From assembly GCF_000414115.1 (NCBI RefSeq), contig NZ_AOPZ01000361.1, forward strand, positions 1-62,936: a stretch of DNA of 62,936 nucleotides, in the 5' to 3' direction. The position numbers and the translations under genes are program-made. Under the pieces are notes generated by a model that did no database searches, was not told the origin of the DNA, and saw only the letters and a program-made list of their open reading frames with translations. The number at the start of each line of letters is the position of its first letter. Positions within the stretch are counted from its first letter, which is position 1. Positions 50,751 through 59,167 of the stretch are shown here, one piece after another. The stretch comes from Streptomyces aurantiacus JA 4570. Lineage in GTDB: Bacteria > Actinomycetota > Actinomycetes > Streptomycetales > Streptomycetaceae.

Positions 50751-50761
50751 CGGAGTTGCTC

Positions 50762-51094
50762 CTAGTCGAGGGTGAGCTGTCCCTCGGGGACCGAGGACGT
50801 ACGAGAGGTGCGAGGACGCGGCACCGGGGCCGCGGCCGCTGCGCACTGGTGGTCGATCACGTGCGGGTGCGGGCACCCGCCGTCGCGGCGGTTACAGTCG
50901 GCCCACCGCAGGTCGGGCCCGCCCTTCGTGGTGCGCAGGCACCAGTCGAGGCGGTTCGGCCCGCGCAGCTCCGCGGCCGCGCCCGCGGTCAACTCCTCGG
51001 CGTCGGCGGTCACATCGAGTGCCGCCCGGTGGCCGACGAGTTGCCGCAGGACCGTGCGGCCGCAGCGGCAGCGCACACGCCGTGCGCGTGTCAC
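50762..51094 (-). CDS. Small Cys/His-rich protein, 110 aa
   Basis: It starts at a GTG overlapping the previous TGA. CRCGRTVLRQLVGHRA and CNRRDGGCPHPHVIDHQC suggest a zinc site. Not recognised. Confidence 0.6.
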   Translation of the reverse strand: MTRARRVRCRCGRTVLRQLVGHRAALDVTADAEELTAGAAAELRGPNRLDWCLRTTKGGPDLRWADCNRRDGGCPHPHVIDHQCAAAAAPVPRPRTSRTSSVPEGQLTLD

Positions 51095-51531
51095 CCGTGC
51101 TGCTCGATCCGGCTGCCGCGCCGTGTGCGGGCTGTGTGCGCCTCGAACTCGACCTCGGTCGGATGGTGGGTGAGTGCCTCGGCGACCGCCGCCTCGACGT
51201 CGCGGGTACCGGGGCCGAGCTCGTCGAGGGTGCCGTTCATCTTGCGGCGCCGCATCATCGCCCGCATGACCTCGGCGACTTGCGCCGCCTGGTCGTGGTC
51301 CTGCGCGACCTCGGCGACCGTGATCCGTAGCTTCACCTGCGGCTCTTTCTCTTCGCCGTCGGCGTGCCCGGTGAAGCTCTTCGAGGTGAGCTCGACGACC
51401 GCGAAGACACTCATCCCGGGGTGCTCCCACAGTCCGCGGCGCTGCGCGGCGGTGAGCGCCTGCTGCAGCCAACCGGCGTTTGAGTCGACTTTCACCTCGG
51501 GCAGTTGGTCGGGGTCGAGGTTGTGCGGCAC
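51091..51531 (-). CDS. Conserved-type actinophage protein, 146 aa
   Basis: VDSNAGWLQQALTAAQRRGL, MSVFAVVELTSKSFTGHADG and VKLRITVAEVAQDHDQAAQV form an alpha/beta protein typical of actinophage early regions. The function is unknown. GTG start with AAGGAA upstream. Confidence 0.6.
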   Translation of the reverse strand: MPHNLDPDQLPEVKVDSNAGWLQQALTAAQRRGLWEHPGMSVFAVVELTSKSFTGHADGEEKEPQVKLRITVAEVAQDHDQAAQVAEVMRAMMRRRKMNGTLDELGPGTRDVEAAVAEALTHHPTEVEFEAHTARTRRGSRIEQHG

Positions 51532-51538
51532 GGGTGAT

Positions 51539-51811
51539 TCACTTCCTTCGCCTGCTGTGTGAGAACTGCAGCGCCGCGTACTGCCGAGCGGCCGCTGCTC
51601 GTATCGCTGGAATGGGGCATTCGTCGCGGCGGTGCCGGCCGTACGCGATCACGAGCGACTCGACCTCGACGTCGCCCTGCGCGGACTTGCTGAACTGCCC
51701 GCACGGGCAGTCGCCATCGGCCGTCGGGATCGCCCGGTTGCTGTCCTTGCGCACCCGCAGCCCGTAGCCGGGGTGCGGGTCGCAGATCGTCGGCCCGATA
51801 GGGCCGGCCAC
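51539..51811 (-). CDS. Hypothetical Cys-containing protein, 90 aa
   Basis: MAGPIGPTICDPHPGYGLRV and DGDCPCGQFSKSAQGDVEVE. It starts at a GTG two bases after the previous stop. Not recognised. Confidence 0.55.
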   Translation of the reverse strand: MAGPIGPTICDPHPGYGLRVRKDSNRAIPTADGDCPCGQFSKSAQGDVEVESLVIAYGRHRRDECPIPAIRAAAARQYAALQFSHSRRRK

Positions 51812-51813
51812 CC

Positions 51814-52920
51814 CTAATCACCCTCATCGGCGGTCGGCTCGTCGCTGCGGCACGACCAGGGCGAGCAACTGCCGTATTCGCCTTCTTCGAGCGCCTCGGC
51901 CTCAACGTCCGCGACAGCATCGAAGAAGTTGAGCTGCCGGTCGGCCCACTCGCCGCGGGTGACCTTGTCGATCGGTGCCTCGGCGAGTGGCAGCAGACTG
52001 CGGTGCAGGTAGGGGGCCTTCTTGATGCCGCGGTGTGGCACCTCGCGCATCTTGCCGTCGAAGGCGACGGCGTCGTCCCACTCAGGAGCGGCGAACCCCG
52101 CGCACGCCCGCGGAGCATCATGCGGGCAGACATCACACAACAGACGGTCACCTACCGTGACATGTTCGTCCCGGAGGTGCCCGCAGTGGCAGGTGTCGCG
52201 CAGTGCCCGCCATGCCCGGTTGCCATGGAACGGGCAGCCGATGCAAGCCGACTTCGGGGTCTCGCCCCAACCGTGCGCACGCAGGTAGCGGATGCAGTCA
52301 TTGCGGGTCCACCCCTCGCGCCCGTCGGCGGCGCCGGCGAGGTGGAGCAGCGGGAAGTCGTTCTTGAGGTACTGAACGTGTGCGTCCTTCGCGCGCTGGA
52401 ACTCGTCACGGCTGATACCGATCGAGCTGAGCGCATAGGTCCCGCGCGGCACGGGGCGGGGGTGTGGATATCCGAGACGGCGCCGTACTTCCTGCTTGAA
52501 CGGGACGAGCTTGTACTCGTCCGTGCACTGGCGCCGTACCATGGCCGCGCTCTTGTCCTCACGGTCTGCCACGAACACCGGCATACGCATCCACGAGTCG
52601 GGACGCAGCGAGTCGGCCCGCAGATCGCCCGATGACCGTTTCCCCTGGCCACCCAGGGCGCGGACCCGAACGATCGGTATACCGGCCGGCTCGGCGACTT
52701 CGCGCTCCAAACGGTCCAGGTGCTCATACACGGCGCGGGGCTCCCAGCCGGTATCGGCAAAGATCGCGACGTCGTACTTCGGCAGCACGCCCTCGGCGGA
52801 CAGCAGCAGCAACGTTGTTGACTGAACACCCGCGCCAAGAGACAGCGCGTGCAGGGCGGGGGAGGTCACGGGAGTCTCCGAGTTCTGCATAGACAGGTTG
52901 GGTGGGGTGCGGAGGGTCAT
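51814..52920 (-). CDS. PAPS-reductase-like PP-loop protein
   Basis: A protein of 368 residues. The N-type ATP-pyrophosphatase loop is SLGAGVQSTTLLLLSA (about 28-43), with DTGWEPRAVYEHLDRLEREV and RRQCTDEYKLVPFKQEVRRR, as in phosphoadenosine phosphosulfate reductase-family proteins. A Cys-rich insert follows (CIGCPFHGN, CHCGHL, CDVCPHDAPRAC). Phage members are not proven sulfate reductases; a role in nucleic-acid modification is possible. The ATG overlaps the RuvC-like gene stop (ATGA). Confidence 0.8.
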   Translation of the reverse strand: MTLRTPPNLSMQNSETPVTSPALHALSLGAGVQSTTLLLLSAEGVLPKYDVAIFADTGWEPRAVYEHLDRLEREVAEPAGIPIVRVRALGGQGKRSSGDLRADSLRPDSWMRMPVFVADREDKSAAMVRRQCTDEYKLVPFKQEVRRRLGYPHPRPVPRGTYALSSIGISRDEFQRAKDAHVQYLKNDFPLLHLAGAADGREGWTRNDCIRYLRAHGWGETPKSACIGCPFHGNRAWRALRDTCHCGHLRDEHVTVGDRLLCDVCPHDAPRACAGFAAPEWDDAVAFDGKMREVPHRGIKKAPYLHRSLLPLAEAPIDKVTRGEWADRQLNFFDAVADVEAEALEEGEYGSCSPWSCRSDEPTADEGD

Positions 52921-53537
52921 CGCGTCACTCCCGTCACGCACAGGGCGCGGACACCGGCCGGCCACGCGACGACGTGCAGCCGCTTGCGCTGCGCCGGCGG
53001 CAGATCGAAGAGCGGCACCCCGTACGCCTCGTGACCGGCGGCGCGCAGCCACCAGGCGTCGCACTGGTCGCCGCCCTTGTCGTCGGCGAACTCGGCGCCC
53101 GCCGCGAGGTACGCGGCCGCGGCCATCTGCGCTTTGTCGGCCCGGCCGTAGTCGCAGGCATAGCTCTTGAGGGTCGCCGGCACGATGCGCGCGTACGGCA
53201 CGCCGGCGTCGAGCAGCTCGCACAGCACCGGGCCGTGCACCTTCGCCGTCAACCCGGCCGCCATGGCGTGCTTGGGCAGATCCTCGATCACGGTGAGGTG
53301 CGGGCGGTGCGCGGCCAGTGCCGCACGGATGTTGTCCCGGATGGCGACGAGACGGCGGTCGCCGTCCTTGCCGCGGGTCTTGATCCGGTACGTGCTGCCG
53401 TCGGGCAGGCACACACCCGTCGAGGTAAGCGACAAGTCGAGGCCGATCACCCGCAGTTCACCCTCGGCGACGACCCGGTCGTCGAGCGGTGCGAGCACGC
53501 CCGGTGCGATCAGTCCGGGAACCGTGGCGGTCGTCAT
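52917..53537 (-). CDS. RuvC-like Holliday junction resolvase
   Basis: A protein of 206 residues: RVIGLDLSLTSTGVCL with the first catalytic Asp, TVIEDLPKHAMAAGL with the Glu, and DKGGDQCDAWWLRAAGHEAY with the terminal Asp, the RNase H-fold resolvase set. It resolves branched DNA before packaging or in recombination. Coupled by ATGA on both sides. Confidence 0.82.
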   Translation of the reverse strand: MTTATVPGLIAPGVLAPLDDRVVAEGELRVIGLDLSLTSTGVCLPDGSTYRIKTRGKDGDRRLVAIRDNIRAALAAHRPHLTVIEDLPKHAMAAGLTAKVHGPVLCELLDAGVPYARIVPATLKSYACDYGRADKAQMAAAAYLAAGAEFADDKGGDQCDAWWLRAAGHEAYGVPLFDLPPAQRKRLHVVAWPAGVRALCVTGVTR

Positions 53538-53995
53538 GCCGCACCGCCCGAGAGCGGCGCGATCGGCCCCCACAGGGCGCGCACCACGTCGAGCGACTGC
53601 ACCTCGGCGCCGTCAGCGCTGCGCATGATCGGCGTGCCCTGCCGGTCGAGGCTGCCATGCCACCGCCACGAACGGTCGGCCGCATCCGTCCACGGCAACG
53701 ACAAGTCCCACGCGTGCCCGGTGCCGTCCGTCCACATCTTCCGCTCGCGGTCGAGGGTGCCCGCGTGGCTGATCAGCGGCTCGGCCGGCCGCTCGTGCTG
53801 CGGCTCGGCGCCGATGCCCGGAGTGCAGGGGTAGGGCGGGTGCTCCGCGTCGAGTCGGTCGGCGATGCCGCGCAGCAGCGCCGCGGCGAACCGGTTGCAC
53901 AGCGCGGGGTTCTGCACCTCGTACGAGCCGTCGCGCTCGACGAGGACGACGAGCGCCTGCTCGTCGAGGTCAACGAATCGGAAGTTGGACGTCAT
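53534..53995 (-). CDS. phiSA1p31-related protein
   Basis: A protein of 153 residues with WTDGTGHAWDLSLPWTDAAD and SWRWHGSLDRQGTPIMRS, the hallmark of a family found in many Streptomyces phages and prophages. The function is unknown. Confidence 0.75.
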   Translation of the reverse strand: MTSNFRFVDLDEQALVVLVERDGSYEVQNPALCNRFAAALLRGIADRLDAEHPPYPCTPGIGAEPQHERPAEPLISHAGTLDRERKMWTDGTGHAWDLSLPWTDAADRSWRWHGSLDRQGTPIMRSADGAEVQSLDVVRALWGPIAPLSGGAA

Positions 53996-54801
53996 GCGAG
54001 TGCCCCCTCGGTGATCGTCTCGACCCACGGGCGCAGCGGCCACGACCGGTCGACGACGGCGCCCGGGTCGGTCTTGCGGAAGTGCTCTTCGAGTCCGGCC
54101 GCCTGATCCGCGGCCCACGTGATCTGTGCGGAGTGCAGCTCGGCGAGGTCGAGCCCGCCGAGCTCGTGAAACCGCGGCCGCCGAGCGGTCTGGATCGCCT
54201 CGGGCCAGTCCGCCCGCGGCATGTGGGCGAGCTGCCCGATCCGGTAAGCGACCCGGGCGGCGACGAGCGCGTCGTACGCGCAGCCATGCGCCGCGCCCTC
54301 GTCCCACGACAGCCCGTAGACCTGCGCGAGGGTGATGAGCTGCCTCGCCCCCTGGCCCTTCGACGGGCGCCTGCGGTACGGCAACGCGTGCGTGTCGAGC
54401 ACCCGCGTGTCGATCACGTACAACGGCGTCTCGCCGATCCGGTCGCACAGCGTCGGCAGCTCATAGCGGCGGCACTCGCGGTCGAGCAGCGTGAGGTCGT
54501 ACGGCACGTTGTGCCCCACCACCGGCACCGCGTCGCGCACCTGCACCGCGAGGAACCCGGCGACCTGATCGACGACCGTCTCGGCCGGTCCGCCGTCCGC
54601 GCGGGCGCGCTCGGTCGTGATGCCGTGCACCGTCGTCGCCTCGGCCGGAATGTCGATGCCGGGATCGGCGAGCCACTCGTGCCCCTCGCCGTCCTCACCG
54701 CCGCCGAGTGCGAGCGCCGCGGCGGTCACGATCCGGTCGGCCTCGACGTCGACGCCCGTAGTCTCCAGGTCGAAGGCGCACAGCCTGCCGAGGTGCCACA
54801 T
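53992..54801 (-). CDS. DEDDh 3'-5' exonuclease (DnaQ-like)
   Basis: A protein of 269 residues: Exo I LCAFDLETTGVDVEADRIVT (about 7-26), HGITTERARAD, Exo II VVGHNVPYDLTLLDREC, Exo III HGCAYDALVAARVAYRI. Degrades single-stranded ends in replication or recombination. It starts one base into the previous stop (TGATG). Confidence 0.88.
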   Translation of the reverse strand: MWHLGRLCAFDLETTGVDVEADRIVTAAALALGGGEDGEGHEWLADPGIDIPAEATTVHGITTERARADGGPAETVVDQVAGFLAVQVRDAVPVVGHNVPYDLTLLDRECRRYELPTLCDRIGETPLYVIDTRVLDTHALPYRRRPSKGQGARQLITLAQVYGLSWDEGAAHGCAYDALVAARVAYRIGQLAHMPRADWPEAIQTARRPRFHELGGLDLAELHSAQITWAADQAAGLEEHFRKTDPGAVVDRSWPLRPWVETITEGALA

Positions 54802-55859
54802 CAGCGGCCACCCCCGCCCGGCCGCGCAGCCTCGGGCCACACCGTCGACACATACGCGGCGGGCGGCTCGGCCTCGCTCTCGCCGACGACCTCGGCGTCG
54901 TAAACGCCCTCGTCGTCCGGCCCGCCCTCGTCCTGGTCGCCGACCTCGCCCGAGCGAGGGTCGATGCCCTTCGCGATGTCGTCGGCGATCGCCTTGAGGT
55001 CGTCGCGCAGCTCATCGGAGCCGTGCCCGGCCGCCCGCGCGCGCTGCCACACGGCGAGCACGTCGTCGGCGGTGCGGCACCTGCGCGCCTCGTCGAGGTA
55101 GTCCGGCCGCGGCGCCTCGATCGCCGGGCGCTCGACGAGCACGCCGGGGTCGAGGGCGGCCGCGGTCGACAGCGGGCCCGACAGCGCGTGCCGCAGCTTG
55201 GGCAGGCTCGGCACGACCATGACGACCGGGAAGTTCTTCGTCTTGCCGTTGCGCACCGCCGAGCGCTGCTCGATCCACATGCGGACCGGCATCAGCGACT
55301 CGCCGCCGGTCGCCTGCAGCACGATGTCGAGCCCGCCCGCCATGGCGTCGGCCGCGTAATACGACTTGGATTCCAGCCGCCACACGCCGAGATCAGGCAT
55401 GTCGGCCAACATCACGTTGATGCGGCTCGTCGGACGGCACACCTCACGCGCCGAGCGCAGGTGCCACTCGTCGCCGAACTGCGCGAGGCACAAGCACGGC
55501 TTGCGGCTGAGCTTCTCCGTCTCGCCGTCGCAGCGCCGGGCGCACCCACCGCCCGACCACATCTCGTAAGACTGCGACAACGGGTCGCCGGCGGGCAGGA
55601 TCGCCTCGATCTGCTGCGCCTGCGAGATCACGCGGAACTGCGCGATGCTCTGGTTCTGCGGTGTCCACTGCTCGACCTCGCCGCCCCACAACTCGGCTGC
55701 CGCGGCGACGTAGTTGCGACGGTGCGAAGTGAAGACGAACGTCTCGGACTTGACCGGGATCGGCCGCTTCTTCGGGTCCGGGTTCGGCCGGCTGTAGCCG
55801 GTGCGGATACGGCCAAGCTCGGCCGCCTGCCGCTGCATGGTCAGAATGCGGCTACCCAT
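54801..55859 (-). CDS. Recombination directionality factor, phiC31 gp3-like
   Basis: A protein of 352 residues. It starts RILTMQRQAAELGRIRTGYS, then FVFTSHRRNYVAAAAELWGG, the Cys cluster YEMWSGGGCARRCDGETEKL with CLCLAQ, and INVMLADMPDLGVWRLESKS, the pattern of the gp3-like family whose phiC31 member makes serine integrase excise. A longer C-terminal tail (about 120 residues) is acidic. It lies in the early operon, far from the integrase, as in phiC31. Expected to switch the integrase at 59550 to excision. Confidence 0.8.
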   Translation of the reverse strand: MGSRILTMQRQAAELGRIRTGYSRPNPDPKKRPIPVKSETFVFTSHRRNYVAAAAELWGGEVEQWTPQNQSIAQFRVISQAQQIEAILPAGDPLSQSYEMWSGGGCARRCDGETEKLSRKPCLCLAQFGDEWHLRSAREVCRPTSRINVMLADMPDLGVWRLESKSYYAADAMAGGLDIVLQATGGESLMPVRMWIEQRSAVRNGKTKNFPVVMVVPSLPKLRHALSGPLSTAAALDPGVLVERPAIEAPRPDYLDEARRCRTADDVLAVWQRARAAGHGSDELRDDLKAIADDIAKGIDPRSGEVGDQDEGGPDDEGVYDAEVVGESEAEPPAAYVSTVWPEAARPGGGGR

Positions 55860-55861
55860 GA

Positions 55862-56692
55862 TCAGGCTGCCTTTCGAGTCTGCGACCCCGGCGCCCACGG
55901 CGGCAGGATCGTCGGGTACGCGCTCGGCGCGCCATGCAGGTAGCGGGCCGTGCGCACAGTGCCCAGGAACGCGCGGAACTGCGCGCGGCCGGACGGCACT
56001 TCGATGAACCGATGCGCGCGCGGCCGCAGGTTGAGCAGCGCCGTACGGTGCACGCGCGGCGCCTCGATCTCGCTGTCGTCCGGCAGCAGCGCAACGGGCG
56101 CGTGCCGCAGCGCGGCGAGCTGCAGCGGCTGCTCGTCATAGACCGTCGTCGACGGCTTGCGGGCGGCCGACTTGTAGTCGACGAGCCACAACTGCCGCCG
56201 CCGGAACCGGCCGGTCGGCAGCCACAGCCACAGATCACCCGTGCCCGCGTAGCCGTACCGGCGGTGCAGCACAGTCATCTCGGTCGACTCGATGTCGCGC
56301 TCGAAGTCCACCCGCCACAGCCGGAAGAACCGCGCGAGCTGCACCGCGTACGGCTCGACCTCGGGATCGGCCGGGAACGGGCTGCCGATAGCGATCGCCT
56401 GCGCCCGGTTGTGAATGCGCGTCCCGAGCCTGCGCGCCCGCTCGGCGCTGCTGTTCGGCAAGGCGACGAGCTCACGACGCAACCGGGTCGGCTCAAGACG
56501 CGCACGGCGCGCGGTCCGGATCGGGTCGGCGATGACGGCGTCGGCGACGAGCCCGGAGCCCCACGGCACAAGCGCAGGCTTGTGCACGCCCGTGCCGAGT
56601 GCGTTCGTGACACTGATCAGGTCGGGGCCCCCGGCAGGGTCGGTGTAGTACCGACCCCGCTCGGTCGCCACGGCGTGACGAGGACCGGTCAC
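55862..56692 (-). CDS. PD-(D/E)XK nuclease, RecB/Cas4-like exonuclease
   Basis: A protein of 276 residues: RIHNRAQAIAIGSPFP, YGYAGTGDLWLWLPTG (first catalytic Asp), LWLVDYKSAARKPSTTVYDE (Asp and Lys of the motif) and QPLQLAALRHAPVALL (motif IV Q/Y region). Probably the phage recombination exonuclease. GTG start overlaps the previous stop (GTGA). Confidence 0.83.
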   Translation of the reverse strand: MTGPRHAVATERGRYYTDPAGGPDLISVTNALGTGVHKPALVPWGSGLVADAVIADPIRTARRARLEPTRLRRELVALPNSSAERARRLGTRIHNRAQAIAIGSPFPADPEVEPYAVQLARFFRLWRVDFERDIESTEMTVLHRRYGYAGTGDLWLWLPTGRFRRRQLWLVDYKSAARKPSTTVYDEQPLQLAALRHAPVALLPDDSEIEAPRVHRTALLNLRPRAHRFIEVPSGRAQFRAFLGTVRTARYLHGAPSAYPTILPPWAPGSQTRKAA

Positions 56693-57024
56693 CGGGCACC
56701 ACCCGCCCACACCCACACGTCAGCCCGACCAATGCGCGTCCCGGCGATGTAGTCACCGATGCGCGCCCGCCGCCTCGCCCGCCGCAGACTCCCCTCGGGC
56801 AACGCACGGGGCCGGACCGGGCAACGGCACGGCAGCGCCTCGGGGTACTCGCACGGCAGCCGGTGCGCGTGGGCGGACGCGCCTTCGAGCGGCTGACTGC
56901 CGCTGTCGGTGTCTTGCTCCCGAACGATGGCGTCGTGCTCGACCTGGTCGAGCAACCGATCAGCGCCCGGTGCTCCGTATCCGGCCCGCAGCAGAGCGGC
57001 GTGCACCTCACTGCGGGCACTCAT
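56689..57024 (-). CDS. Hypothetical protein, 111 aa
   Basis: MSARSEVHAALLRAGYGAPG, HDAIVREQDTDSGSQPLEGA and a basic part. Not recognised. Coupled by ATGA at both ends. Confidence 0.55.
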   Translation of the reverse strand: MSARSEVHAALLRAGYGAPGADRLLDQVEHDAIVREQDTDSGSQPLEGASAHAHRLPCEYPEALPCRCPVRPRALPEGSLRRARRRARIGDYIAGTRIGRADVWVWAGGAR

Positions 57025-57506
57025 GCGGCCGCACCGCCCTCGGCCCGCTGCCCCGGTATCGCCTGCGGCGCGGCACGCACGAGCATCTGCTCGGCGAGGC
57101 GCAGAACCTGCGGCCTGTAGACGGGCATCTTCGTGCCGACATCGGCGACTAAGTCGGCGACGAGGCACTCGAACGGCAGATCTCCGGGGCGCTCGATCAG
57201 ATGCGGGTCGCGGGACCGCACGTCGACGAGACCGTCGAAGCGGTCACCGTACTTGTCTCCGAGCAGAAGCTCGACGATGTCGTACACGACATGCTGCACG
57301 AACGCCTCGACATCAAGGGTCACGCCCGTCGGGATCGGTTCGACGTAGACACGGAACGGGCCATCGACAGGCGCGGTCCGCTGCACGAGCAGACGCGCGT
57401 CGTCGAGGCACTGCGCGACCTCGCGGGCGACATCAGTCGAGGTGCCGTGCACGATCGCGGCGGCGATGACACGGGCCGCTGTCTCGACGGCGGGATTCTC
57501 ACTCAT
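57021..57506 (-). CDS. Hypothetical protein, 161 aa
   Basis: A helical alpha/beta protein (ETAARVIAAAIVHGTSTDVA, FVQHVVYDIVELLLGDKYGD). Not recognised. Overlaps neighbours by ATGA. Confidence 0.6.
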   Translation of the reverse strand: MSENPAVETAARVIAAAIVHGTSTDVAREVAQCLDDARLLVQRTAPVDGPFRVYVEPIPTGVTLDVEAFVQHVVYDIVELLLGDKYGDRFDGLVDVRSRDPHLIERPGDLPFECLVADLVADVGTKMPVYRPQVLRLAEQMLVRAAPQAIPGQRAEGGAAA

Positions 57507-57856
57507 GCCGACACCGGCCTGCGAAACTCGACAGGCACCGACTCGTCGCACACGACCGCGACGTGAACTCGTACCGCTACCTTCGAACGGTTCCGTCCGG
57601 AGGGCGTCTCGGTGCGCAGCGTCCACAGCGAGGCACCGTCGAGTTCGGGCGCGCGGTTGGACTCGCCGCCGAGGGCGTACACCCACGTCGCGTACTGCTC
57701 GATGTCGCCGACGATGACGTGCACGGCGTCGTCGCGGACGACGGTCCGGAGCTGCGGGAGGTTGTTCGAGGCGATGGCGGTTTCGACGGCGGTGAGCCGC
57801 TGCTCGTCGGTCTGTCGACCTGCGGCGTAGGGGAGTTGGATAGGCTGAACGCTCAC
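57503..57856 (-). CDS. Hypothetical protein, 117 aa
   Basis: SVQPIQLPYAAGRQTDEQRL and VHVIVGDIEQYATWVYALGG. A GTG start. Possibly a single-domain alpha/beta protein; not recognised. Confidence 0.55.
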   Translation of the reverse strand: MSVQPIQLPYAAGRQTDEQRLTAVETAIASNNLPQLRTVVRDDAVHVIVGDIEQYATWVYALGGESNRAPELDGASLWTLRTETPSGRNRSKVAVRVHVAVVCDESVPVEFRRPVSA

Positions 57857-57958
57857 GGCGCCTGCCTCGCTTTCTTCCTGTGACGGATGAGTGGGGCGTG
57901 CGCGCCCCGGGGTCGTCTCCGCTGCTTGGCCGTTGCGGGACGGCCCCTCTTGCGTTGG

Positions 57959-58192
57959 CTAGGCGGCGAGCGGCAGTTCGGTGGGCAGCGCTGCCTCGCG
58001 CTCGCGGCGTGCAGTGATCTCGGCCTCGATCGCCTCGACCGAACCGAGCGGATGACCGGGGTAGAACGCGGCCTCGGCCGCCTCGCGGGGGGTGCGTGCC
58101 GCTCGCTCGGCGACGGCGTCGACGAGTGCGGCAGCAGCGGCTCGTATCGCCCGCTCGCGCTCGGGCGACAGCTCGACAAGACGGGCACTCAT
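57959..58192 (-). CDS. Small helical protein, 77 aa
   Basis: MSARLVELSPERERAIRAAA and AIEAEITARREREAALPTEL. Not recognised. Its start overlaps the stop of the Cro-like gene (ATGA), so it is the second gene of the early operon. Confidence 0.6.
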   Translation of the reverse strand: MSARLVELSPERERAIRAAAAALVDAVAERAARTPREAAEAAFYPGHPLGSVEAIEAEITARREREAALPTELPLAA

Positions 58193-58449
58193 GCCGCGAT
58201 CGCCTTCACGTCCGGCTGCTTTGCTCGCTGCGCCGTTACCGTTCCGAACGCGAACACGTCGTCGAAGGCCACGCCGTAGGCCGAGCAGATCGCCGCAACG
58301 GTGCTGCTGCTGACCGGCCCGCCGGCGCGGATCCGGTGCAGCGTGCCGGTGCCGAGGCCGGTTGCATGCGACTGGAGCTCGTAAGTGGCGTGGCCGCGGG
58401 ATTCGACGAGGTCGAGGAAGTCCCCGATCTTGAGCACGATGGTTTCCAT
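58189..58449 (-). CDS. Cro-like HTH protein, first gene of the early operon
   Basis: A protein of 86 residues with a single helix-turn-helix (YELQSHATGLGTGTLHRIRA, VSSSTVAAICSAYGVAFDDV), XRE type. Divergent from the repressor at 58692 and next to the operator array. It probably competes for the same operators to favour lytic growth. Confidence 0.75.
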   Translation of the reverse strand: METIVLKIGDFLDLVESRGHATYELQSHATGLGTGTLHRIRAGGPVSSSTVAAICSAYGVAFDDVFAFGTVTAQRAKQPDVKAIAA

Positions 58450-58457
58450 CGACTTCC

Positions 58458-58682
58458 TTCCACTGCTGGAAGTTCCAGTGATGGAAGGAAGCTAACATGA
58501 TCCTTCCAGTGCTGGAAGTTCCGATGTCGGAAGTCGTGAAGATTCGTGATCCGATTGCGCAATACGTACAGATGTTCGAAGATGGTGCGACGTGCGCTAA
58601 CGGAGGGAGGTTGCACACCAGGCGCGTTGACGTGTCCTTCCATTGGTGGAATGTCGACTAACCGTCGTTCCACTAGCGGTAG
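58458..58682. promoter_or_regulatory. Array of six 14-bp dyad operators between early and lysogeny promoters
   Basis: Sites of the form TTCC-N6-GGAA: TTCCACTGCTGGAA (58458-58471), TTCCAGTGATGGAA (58473-58486), TTCCAGTGCTGGAA (58504-58517), TTCCGATGTCGGAA (58519-58532), TTCCATTGGTGGAA (58638-58651), and a weaker TTCCACTAGCGGTA (58669-58682). Starts are 15 or 31 bases apart within each group. Two clusters, one near each divergent gene, fit a genetic switch bound by the 58692 repressor and the 58189 Cro-like protein. Confidence 0.85.
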
Positions 58683-58691
58683 CCTGCGCGC

Positions 58692-59162
58692 ATGCGGAGA
58701 CGAGATCACAGTGAGAGTCCGGGGGAGCGCCCCACCTGGCTCGATTGGCTAACGGGCGTACTGACCGACCTCGGATACGAGGTGAAGAACCCGCGCGGCG
58801 GCGGCCGGGCGAAGCTGGCGAGGGATACCGGTCTCTCGGCGTCCATCGTTGCTCGGCTGATGGATGGTCAGGCGCCCTCGTACGAGAGCCTGCTTGCGAT
58901 CGCCAGGGGTACCGGTATCCCGCTAACCGATCTGCTCGTTCGAACCGGCCGCGCGACAGAGGACGACTTTTCGATTCCAGGCGCGAATATCGGTCAGATT
59001 GGGGTATCGTCCGGAAAACCCTTGACGCCAGAAGAGTTGGCCGCGGCAGCCGGGGTGCCGGAAGGCGACCGCGACTGGTTCGTGACGATGATTAGGCGGC
59101 TCAGGCTAAGCAACAGCAGCGATGGCGACAGTGCGACGGGGGGTGCTGCCGCGGAGGGGTAA
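58692..59162 (+). CDS. Phage repressor (XRE-type HTH), lysogeny control
   Basis: A protein of 156 residues. The HTH is RGGGRAKLARDTGLSASIVARLMDGQAPSYESLLAIARGTG (about 37-77); the rest is a short C-terminal helical region (TPEELAAAAGVPEGDRDWFV), possibly for dimerisation. It lies at the operator array, is divergent from the early operon, and is followed by a membrane-protein gene and the integrase. The ATG at 58692 is 10 bases past the last operator. Confidence 0.78.
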   Translation: MRRRDHSESPGERPTWLDWLTGVLTDLGYEVKNPRGGGRAKLARDTGLSASIVARLMDGQAPSYESLLAIARGTGIPLTDLLVRTGRATEDDFSIPGANIGQIGVSSGKPLTPEELAAAAGVPEGDRDWFVTMIRRLRLSNSSDGDSATGGAAAEG

Positions 59163-59167
59163 AACAC

